Positions 25,101 to 30,127 of a stretch of 30,127 nucleotides of DNA are shown piece after piece. The translations under genes and the position numbers were made by a program. The notes beneath the pieces were generated by a model. That model was not told the origin of the DNA. It worked only from the letters and a program-made list of their open reading frames with translations, and ran no database searches. Source of the stretch: a virus; IMG/VR virus record IMGVR_UViG_3300032093_000594, positions 1 to 30,127 of that record. One strand, given 5' to 3'. Numbering within the stretch: position 1 is the stretch's first letter; each line of letters starts with the position of its first letter.

Positions 25101-28100
25101 AATAAATAGTAATATTAATACACCATATTTTGTAAATGCGTTACAGAAAGGAGTCGAATTAGAAAAATCAGGAAACACTACAACCGCTTATGTTGCGTTA
25201 GGATATATGTACTTAAACTCATATGGTAGTCCTTTATCATATTATTATACTTACGACAAAGATTTTAACTATACTGATGTTATATTTTCCGATAACATTA
25301 TATCTAAATTAGATGAATATGAATACTCACAAATTTTAAAAATTGGATCATTTTATCATAGATATAAAAAATATATAGAGACAGGAGAAGATATTTTAGA
25401 TGGTGTCATTAATGATTTTGATTTTACAAAAAATTATGATCCATTATCACAAAATTTAGAAAAAATATATAAAATAAAAAATTATACAGGAGGGTCACAA
25501 GATTTTATTTGTCAGTATAAAAAAATAGACGCAAATGATAATACTAAATATGTTGATATTATTAATACAGGATTTTATCCAAAACTTATTTCAGATGTAC
25601 ATTACTATTTTACTGGTAAAGATTTATTTACAGGTTATACTGAAAGTGAATTCACAAATGCGTACACTGCTGGTACTTTAAATATTGGAGTAAATAAAGA
25701 TGCATCATACTTTATGCCTTTTGGTGGAGACCCTAATAACTTAAAAAGAAGTATTATTTTAAATCCATATTTTTCATATCTTACATTTGATAAGAAATAC
25801 AATATAGATGCGCAAAATAAGATTCACATTTTAATACCGTCAAACGGAGGTATACCATTAAACCAAGCAAAATTTGAATTTTTTAAAAATGATAAATTAA
25901 CTTATGAAATTTTAAGTAGTAAGGAATTGTTTAATGGTTCTGTTAGAACATTATGGGGACAACCAAACTATGGATATTTTTCAAAAACATCAAACATATT
26001 AGAAAATAATATTTATCTTAGTCCATACCAAGATCTTTTTGAAGGTAATGGTTTATTTTATTATTTTAAATCATTTAGAAAAGAAATATTGGATAAATTT
26101 GAAGAATTATTTTTAGGTTTTTGTAAAAGAAATCCAGAACCAAAAGACGTTTTAATTTTAGAAGATGATGTACAAGACCCATCTTATTTTTCTTCAGGTG
26201 GTATAACTTCATTAAAAAATAGAAAATTATTTGATCAAATGTTATCTATTTTTTCAGTAAATGATGCATCATCACCACTAACAAAAATACAAGAAAATAA
26301 TGATGGACTAAGTTTAGCAACCACACAGAAAAAAAATAATGCGAATACTTTCAGGGAATTTTTGATAGAAAATCCTATTATTTTTAAAAATGGTAATCCA
26401 TTAAATTTTAACAGAAAATTATTTACAAGTTTAACAACTATACCTGAATTAAAAAATTTATCACCTATAACATTTGACCCATATGTACCAGGTACGTTAC
26501 CTGGTGATGGTATTTTAACAGGACCAAATGCTCTTTTAACAAGTAGAACTTTGAGTCAAAAAAATGTAGATGCTTGGAAGTCTTTACAATTACATAATTA
26601 TAATGGTTTTGGTAATGCTGATTATATCTCATATAATAATACTGGCAGTACAATTACAGACTTTTTTATAGATATGAATATTGATTTTACAAAAGAAAAT
26701 GTAGAAACATGTGAGGAATTAATAAAAAGATATTCATTACAAAAGTTTTATGCAATTTCTAATGGTAATAGCTATAACAAAACAAACTTCATTTCATACA
26801 TAGATAACCTGTTACAAGAAAATTTAGACACACAAAAAAATCTCACAAACCAAGTGTTTCAATATATGAGAGATAAAATACCAGGAGTTAGTTTACAAAC
26901 AAATAGTAATCAAGGAAACGTAAATGGAGACATTAATAAACTATCAACATACATACAACTACAAACTTTCAATAATAGATGGACTGCTGGAAGTGATTTA
27001 TTAACAAGACCATTATTTGAAGATTTTCTTTTTATGAACACCGCTAACGCAGATATTGGTGATCAATTACAATTTTTTCTTGAAGATGTTACAAAATATT
27101 TGAAAATGGAAAAAAATATGACCATTTCAGATGTAATAGGTCACATACTAGATGAAGATAGAACTACATTATTTTACGCAACACCATCATTTATAAATTT
27201 TAATGGAGTTTTAGATGCTGAAAACTATAATAAACCAACAGACATTGATATACCAAATAGTCTTTTTGGAACTTTTAGAAACGTTAATTACTTAGATTCA
27301 AGACAAAAATTTATATTTTTATATGTTGGAAAAACATCAGAACATCCACAATTGAATGATAACAGAAATGTTGTTTATGGTGATGATTCATTCGATATAA
27401 GAAATCCAGCAGATTGCCCAATAAGTATACCACAAACACCCGAAACTAATTTTTATAAAACAAATAAAGTTGTTGCTTTTAATGTTGATTTTGGTATAAG
27501 AAATCAAAACATGTTTAAAAAGTTTTCAGTTGGTATGGGTGGAGGTAAACAAACCGCAGTCACATTCAAGGTTAATGAAAGACTTGCTGGCGGATCTTCA
27601 GGAGACAAAGTCGCTCAAGAGACACAATCAATGTACTCTTATTATAAATCATTAAGTTATAATATAGATGTTACTAGTATGGGTAATGCGATGATACAAC
27701 CATTAATGTATTTTAATTTAAGACATATTCCATTATTTTATGGACCATATCAAATTTTAGAAGTAACACACACAATTAATGAATCATCATTTGAAACAAA
27801 ATTTAATGGTGTTAGAATACCTAAATATGCGCTACCCGATGTTGATAGTATATCAACATTTATTAAGAAAAATTACTTAGAAAAATACAAAAAAGAAATT
27901 TTAAAAGAAAATAATGAAAATAGATATCAAGAAGATGTTGAAACAATTTTAGACCCATCAAAACAAAGTAACGAACCAAAAACCTCACCAGAGGAGGAGT
28001 GTGATAAATTAGTAATTAATGATTATAAAACATTACCATATGTTAATAATACAATAACCACAATATCGATAGGTGAATTAGTGTTGAAAATTAAAAATAA

Positions 28101-28644
28101 ACAACCTGAAAAATATGTTGACGCATTAATTTTATTATTATTAATGTCTAGGCCGACAAACTTATTTGATAATAAACCAATAAGTGCTGCTGAAGCAACA
28201 ACACTAACAAATGACGGTATTGTCTCATGTATTAATAATAATTTATTTCTTTTATCTGCAAACAATTTATATGTAACTAACCCGGCATTATCTAAATTAA
28301 CTTGTGTTAGTTTTCCTGAAGGAGCGGTTCCCTTATTTAGTTTTGATGATGTAGATGGAGGGTTAGAAACAATAAATGGTATTTTAGGATCCACAGCGCC
28401 AATAATAGAAGCAATTAAAAATTCAGCAAAAACAACTAACCCATCTTTAAGTGATAAAGATGCGTATTCTACCGCAATCTCCGCACTTTTATTTGCATAT
28501 GACACAAAGTTTTTATTTACAGGGACAAGAACAGGACAAGATATATTTGATTTTTATAGACAAAAAATTGTATCGGCGGAAATAACACCTGAATATGCAA
28601 CCTACTTATTTTCTCTTGCGTCTATATGTATAGATAAATTTTAA
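22171..28644 (+). CDS. Giant baseplate hub/wedge-like protein
   Basis: A 2157-residue protein with start ATGGCAGATAAG inside the end of the gp53-like gene; an upstream in-frame ATG at 22120 would overlap that gene by 62 bases and adds an unlikely leader. Residues about 146-250 hold a beta region (SISITVKPNAGPGG, FNLPYPQFYLTVKGFYGKAIRY, FDIDIKLTSNLVSLL). The middle, about 300-1750, is long, Asn/Lys/Tyr-rich and without recognisable motifs. Near 1830-1890, SMGNAMIQPLMYFNLRHIPLFYG and YQILEVTHTINESSFETKF resemble the closing beta-barrel of gp27/gpD-type hub proteins. The last 200 residues (from a Pro/Glu-rich linker near 1930) form a separate helical domain I cannot name. Baseplate membership is well supported by context; the hub assignment is tentative. 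Confidence 0.65.
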   Translation: MADKFQQEKIYIETDYDNIILIDPNKVLIGNQVQDRLVRHEDLVFYANLEARVIPRTKLAVGESFDSPVVNTLVATIQGQSDSFEKLNFLQPKGKKVFDTSWSDQFTGKGSRQGLGANQTGERFETKDGTIRAFRNVRNYEDTQALGIKSISITVKPNAGPGGYVPDVKIALTDVGGKTLFEQGENSIYSTFFNLPYPQFYLTVKGFYGKAIRYTLFMTDFTAKFNDDTASFDIDIKLTSNLVSLLQDTSLTYAKTAPKMFPIIVAKGGTSNNAPGGSNTSIKNLDVDYLGRQILNQVYQEYENKKLISPGFPRLTIDQFIKNTDDFVTSIKQSIEKKDFIALNDIKSFREELNEIKDRNYTVLLSRYLDTTNYISYDDGKGPQIYYDFKQTIPLEKRNEIETAIKNEIKNSVEILQKNKTFGIGGFYTIGGKSFPSEIPVSFSEDELFVKITPDKLSDKDFINTYTIRYGRTPDQAELTDFKVQLFLVLQNAETRLDPTTNQPISTEPTYMKFGITDPNSQTLFPGGFLDRINNYQQQLTAKEQEIETKFSNELSDRVTKVDGTLGFKPTIRNIMAIIIAGCDTFYRLMDRTHRLAWDKRNDPLRIKSVIPAEKSSGIDSKNVVNYSTGKLNEQNVVYPWPTYYVQEKLQDGRESFVVRYLGDPKYASKTFAFDYATWPEVHFTENFLDATVRRASSSQQNVYQNLQNLQNFTTVNALEFPFNNKPYNSTTELSVMYELYERLYVLSNYSNILAKQFNPQSLQADTFVSHLEGQNIINAITENFTVQEKLKNTNFNYENAFNYLKTLANNGTADHWLNLERGIFNTPYLQNLTENSFGLYSKKSIDGYTLALENNDPLAPKFKQYVEETKQLDYAQDDFLSKSTINEKSLTFLDDIKVLARLKKNDYYTNILPYDRMDYIVNNSKKDILVNPTTNNPINNLIELKDYLSKGVENLNFTEKTYRDIPNYSGNVSSTQINSNINTPYFVNALQKGVELEKSGNTTTAYVALGYMYLNSYGSPLSYYYTYDKDFNYTDVIFSDNIISKLDEYEYSQILKIGSFYHRYKKYIETGEDILDGVINDFDFTKNYDPLSQNLEKIYKIKNYTGGSQDFICQYKKIDANDNTKYVDIINTGFYPKLISDVHYYFTGKDLFTGYTESEFTNAYTAGTLNIGVNKDASYFMPFGGDPNNLKRSIILNPYFSYLTFDKKYNIDAQNKIHILIPSNGGIPLNQAKFEFFKNDKLTYEILSSKELFNGSVRTLWGQPNYGYFSKTSNILENNIYLSPYQDLFEGNGLFYYFKSFRKEILDKFEELFLGFCKRNPEPKDVLILEDDVQDPSYFSSGGITSLKNRKLFDQMLSIFSVNDASSPLTKIQENNDGLSLATTQKKNNANTFREFLIENPIIFKNGNPLNFNRKLFTSLTTIPELKNLSPITFDPYVPGTLPGDGILTGPNALLTSRTLSQKNVDAWKSLQLHNYNGFGNADYISYNNTGSTITDFFIDMNIDFTKENVETCEELIKRYSLQKFYAISNGNSYNKTNFISYIDNLLQENLDTQKNLTNQVFQYMRDKIPGVSLQTNSNQGNVNGDINKLSTYIQLQTFNNRWTAGSDLLTRPLFEDFLFMNTANADIGDQLQFFLEDVTKYLKMEKNMTISDVIGHILDEDRTTLFYATPSFINFNGVLDAENYNKPTDIDIPNSLFGTFRNVNYLDSRQKFIFLYVGKTSEHPQLNDNRNVVYGDDSFDIRNPADCPISIPQTPETNFYKTNKVVAFNVDFGIRNQNMFKKFSVGMGGGKQTAVTFKVNERLAGGSSGDKVAQETQSMYSYYKSLSYNIDVTSMGNAMIQPLMYFNLRHIPLFYGPYQILEVTHTINESSFETKFNGVRIPKYALPDVDSISTFIKKNYLEKYKKEILKENNENRYQEDVETILDPSKQSNEPKTSPEEECDKLVINDYKTLPYVNNTITTISIGELVLKIKNKQPEKYVDALILLLLMSRPTNLFDNKPISAAEATTLTNDGIVSCINNNLFLLSANNLYVTNPALSKLTCVSFPEGAVPLFSFDDVDGGLETINGILGSTAPIIEAIKNSAKTTNPSLSDKDAYSTAISALLFAYDTKFLFTGTRTGQDIFDFYRQKIVSAEITPEYATYLFSLASICIDKF

Positions 28645-28654
28645 AATAACGATA

Positions 28655-28662
28655 TATTTATA
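28655..28662 (+). promoter_or_regulatory. Putative late promoter octamer TATTTATA before the 75-residue gene
   Basis: Followed by ATAAAAAA, the same tail as before the tube gene; 12 bases to ATG 28675. Confidence 0.5.
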
Positions 28663-28674
28663 ATAAAAAAAACT

Positions 28675-28902
28675 ATGAGCAATATTAAAAATTTATTAGA
28701 TGATTATTTGAAAAAAGATACTAGATTATCTGAAAAACAAATAGATGCTGACCACAAACAAGTTTGTGATTTGGATACTGGTGATTGTTATACCATTAGA
28801 ATGAAAGATGGTTTAATAGAGAGGGTAGACAATACTCTTAAAACAAATAGAACATTAAAGGTAGAAACACCAACAGGTGTGAAAACATTATTGAATGGTT
28901 AA
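28675..28902 (+). CDS. 75-residue protein, unknown
   Basis: Starts MSNIKNLLDDYLKKDTRLSE; the remainder is a small beta-like unit with two cysteines (VCDLDTGDCYTIRMKDGLIERVDN) and ends VKTLLNG. I do not recognise it. The CxxxxxxC spacing in a beta hairpin could bind a metal or form a disulfide. The first 20 residues are amphipathic and end in LSE, a loose fit to the (I/L)xE prohead protease form. It lies between the baseplate genes and the Pro/Gly/Ala-rich protein, and the next frame starts either 8 bases inside its end or 11 bases after it. Confidence 0.65.
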   Translation: MSNIKNLLDDYLKKDTRLSEKQIDADHKQVCDLDTGDCYTIRMKDGLIERVDNTLKTNRTLKVETPTGVKTLLNG

Positions 28903-28912
28903 AAATATTAAA

Positions 28913-29605
28913 ATGAGTGTAGATAAAAAGATTTTACAAGAAATACAAAGAATTAAAAATATAAACAGATATATTCTTAATGAACAAGAACCACCGGCTG
29001 AACCACCGGCAGATCCTGCAGCACCTCCAGGTGGAGAAGAGGGTCCTATTGGTGATGTGCCACCACCTGCAGATGCAGGGGCACCGGCACCTGGTGGAGA
29101 CGCAGGTGCACCACCAACAGGAGGGACTGAAGTGCCTGAACCTGTAGATGTTGCAAACGATCCTGATGTTGAAGAAGTAGGTGCTGAAACCGAAGGTGCT
29201 GAAGGGGGTGAAGAGGAATCTGAAGAAATTGACATCACTGATTTAGTTACAACACAACAAGAAATTAAAGATAAACAGGATGGGTTTATGGACGACATGA
29301 TTTCTAAATTGGACGAATTGCAATCTAAATTACAAAGCATGGATCAAATTTTAAGTAAAATTGAAAACTTAGAGAAAAAATTTGATAGATATAGAGATAA
29401 AACACCTGAAGAAAAACTAATGTTAAGATCTTTAGACTCTTACCCATATAATCAAAAACTAACCGATTTTTTTGATGATAAAAAAGTAGATATGGAAAAG
29501 TCAGGAAAAAATGAATATATTTTAACATCTGACGAAGTTGAAAATTTCTCACCAGGAGAAATTAAAAAAACCTTCAATATTTATGATGATGAAGAAGAAA
29601 TGTAA
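28913..29605 (+). CDS. Pro/Gly/Ala-rich acidic protein with capsid-targeting-like leader
   Basis: A 230-residue protein from ATG 28913 (an ATG at 28895 would add six residues and overlap the preceding gene). Residues 1-24, beginning MSVDKKILQEIQ and ending NRYILNE, are a basic amphipathic helix ending in ILNE. Residues 25-105 are a low-complexity Pro/Ala/Gly tract turning strongly acidic, encoded by DNA much richer in G and C than the rest of the window. A coiled-coil region with DGFMDDMISKLDELQSKLQS and SKIENLEKKFDRY follows, and then a folded-looking end TFNIYDDEEEM. Leader, acidity and coiled coil resemble prohead core/scaffold or internal proteins of T4-like phages (gp22, gp67, gp68 class), which are cut by the prohead protease. 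No homologue recognised with certainty. Confidence 0.7.
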   Translation: MSVDKKILQEIQRIKNINRYILNEQEPPAEPPADPAAPPGGEEGPIGDVPPPADAGAPAPGGDAGAPPTGGTEVPEPVDVANDPDVEEVGAETEGAEGGEEESEEIDITDLVTTQQEIKDKQDGFMDDMISKLDELQSKLQSMDQILSKIENLEKKFDRYRDKTPEEKLMLRSLDSYPYNQKLTDFFDDKKVDMEKSGKNEYILTSDEVENFSPGEIKKTFNIYDDEEEM

Positions 29606-29611
29606 AAATAT

Positions 29612-29636
29612 AAGGGACCCAAAAGGTCCCTTTTTT
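29612..29636 (+). terminator. Rho-independent terminator
   Basis: AAGGGACC (29612-29619) pairs perfectly with GGTCCCTT (29625-29632) around CAAAA, followed by a T-run to 29636. It separates the structural operon from the gp32-like gene. Confidence 0.93.
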
Positions 29637-29638
29637 AT

Positions 29639-29666
29639 TTGACATTCTACCAAATTCACTTATAAT
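29639..29666 (+). promoter_or_regulatory. Sigma70-type promoter before the gp32-like gene
   Basis: TTGACA (29639-29644), 16 bases, TATAAT (29661-29666): both hexamers match the consensus exactly. The same sites also read TTG-N19-TATAATTG, one base from the Bacteroidota form TTG-N19-TAnnTTTG. This is unlike the TATTTATA genes and fits early or middle expression by unmodified host polymerase. Confidence 0.75.
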
Positions 29667-29705
29667 TGTTATAGATAAAAGAGTTAAAAATTAAAAACAA
29701 AATCT

Positions 29706-30127
29706 ATGGCAAATTCAATTGATGCAGTACTTGCACAGTACGAAAAGAACTCAACACCGAGTTCACAAAAACAAAACATTTCACAAGAAGACAGATTGAA
29801 AAGGTATTTTTCTGCCGTTCTTCAAAAGAACGAAAAATCTGCACAACGAAGAATTCGTATCCTACCAACAAAAGATGGTTCTTCACCATTCGTAGAAGTT
29901 TGGTATCACGAAATTCAAGTTAATGGACAATGGGTTAAGTTGTATGACCCTGAAAAAAACGACAACGAAAGATCACCACTAACGGAAGTTTATAATGAAC
30001 TTATCTCCACAGGGAAAAAAGAAGATAAAGATTTGGCATCTCAATACCGTTCACGTTTATTCTACATCGTAAAAGTTATTGATCGTGATAACGAACAAGA
30101 CGGAGTTAAGTTTTGGAGATTCAAACA
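29706..30127 (+). CDS. Single-stranded DNA-binding protein, 3'-truncated by window edge (T4 gp32-like)
   Basis: Coats single-stranded DNA during replication and recombination. The 140 residues visible begin with a flexible N-terminus; EKNSTPSS (13-20) loosely resembles the basic Lys/Arg-Ser/Thr cooperativity motif of T4 gp32. The core then follows gp32: RRIRILPTKDGSSPF (48-62), WYHEIQVNGQWVKLYDP (66-82) and SRLFYIVKVIDRD (116-128), parallel to gp32 'IRFLP..PF..GKWY' and 'YWANILVVKDP'. Where gp32 has its zinc-binding Cys/His cluster, this protein has NERSPLTEVYNEL (87-99) with no cysteine in the whole visible part, so a zinc site is apparently lost. The strong terminator and sigma70-like promoter upstream make it an independent transcription unit. 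Confidence 0.85.
   Translation, partial: MANSIDAVLAQYEKNSTPSSQKQNISQEDRLKRYFSAVLQKNEKSAQRRIRILPTKDGSSPFVEVWYHEIQVNGQWVKLYDPEKNDNERSPLTEVYNELISTGKKEDKDLASQYRSRLFYIVKVIDRDNEQDGVKFWRFK

Noticed and set aside
28023-28505. 160-codon minus-strand frame inside the hub-like gene
   Set aside because: Shadow frame; the plus frame continues uninterrupted and the minus product has no motif.
28888-29340. 150-codon minus-strand frame rich in Pro/Ala/Ser
   Set aside because: It is the mirror of the low-complexity Pro/Gly/Ala tract of the plus-strand gene, has no start signal, and the plus frame has leader, coiled coil and terminator.
1-30127. tRNA genes, CRISPR arrays, insertion sequences, integrase or attachment sites
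   Set aside because: No cloverleaf, regularly spaced short repeats, transposase or integrase motif was seen by reading; a covariance-model tRNA scan would be needed to exclude tRNAs formally.

Overview
The window is about 30 kb of an AT-rich, densely packed genome of a tailed bacteriophage with a contractile tail, distantly related to T4. The evidence is a run of T4-type proteins: a family B DNA polymerase cut by the left edge, a tail sheath (gp18 type), a tail tube (gp19 type), a gp26-like tail/baseplate assembly protein, a tape-measure-like protein (gp29 position and length), a gp53-like LysM protein, two very large baseplate proteins and, cut by the right edge, a gp32-like single-stranded DNA-binding protein. 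I see no tRNA, rRNA, CRISPR array, integrase or insertion sequence. The host cannot be read directly. Shine-Dalgarno sequences are nearly absent and starts are preceded by A/T-rich stretches, which would fit a Bacteroidota host; this is inference only.

Layout. (1) 1-2135, plus strand: DNA polymerase. (2) 2132-6106, minus strand: a small virion-like protein, a neck-like protein, a Mn-type superoxide dismutase and a SNF2-type helicase. (3) 6165-7911, plus strand: two head-tail joining proteins, followed by a tiny convergent ribbon-helix-helix-like gene. (4) 8198-16089, plus strand: sheath, a 46-residue peptide, a HAD-like hydrolase, tube, two tail-assembly proteins and tape measure. (5) 16130-28644, plus strand: a 1910-residue baseplate protein with an OmpA-like domain, a gp53-like protein and a 2157-residue hub/wedge-like protein. 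(6) 28675-29605: a small unknown and a Pro/Gly/Ala-rich acidic protein. (7) From 29706: the gp32-like protein behind its own sigma70-like promoter.

How the parts fit. Regions 3-5 encode the neck, tail and baseplate of one virion; polymerase, helicase and gp32-like protein are replication and repair functions. Two regulatory patterns stand out. An exact octamer TATTTATA lies 5-32 bases before eight starts on both strands and is probably the late promoter core. The gp32-like gene instead follows a strong terminator and a TTGACA-N16-TATAAT promoter.

The most interesting signal is that three otherwise unrelated proteins (superoxide dismutase, HAD-like hydrolase, Pro/Gly/Ala-rich protein) begin with a short basic leader ending in (I/L)NE. 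This is the form of T4 capsid-targeting sequences cut by the prohead protease. It suggests that this phage packs enzymes, including a superoxide dismutase, inside its head and delivers them with the DNA.
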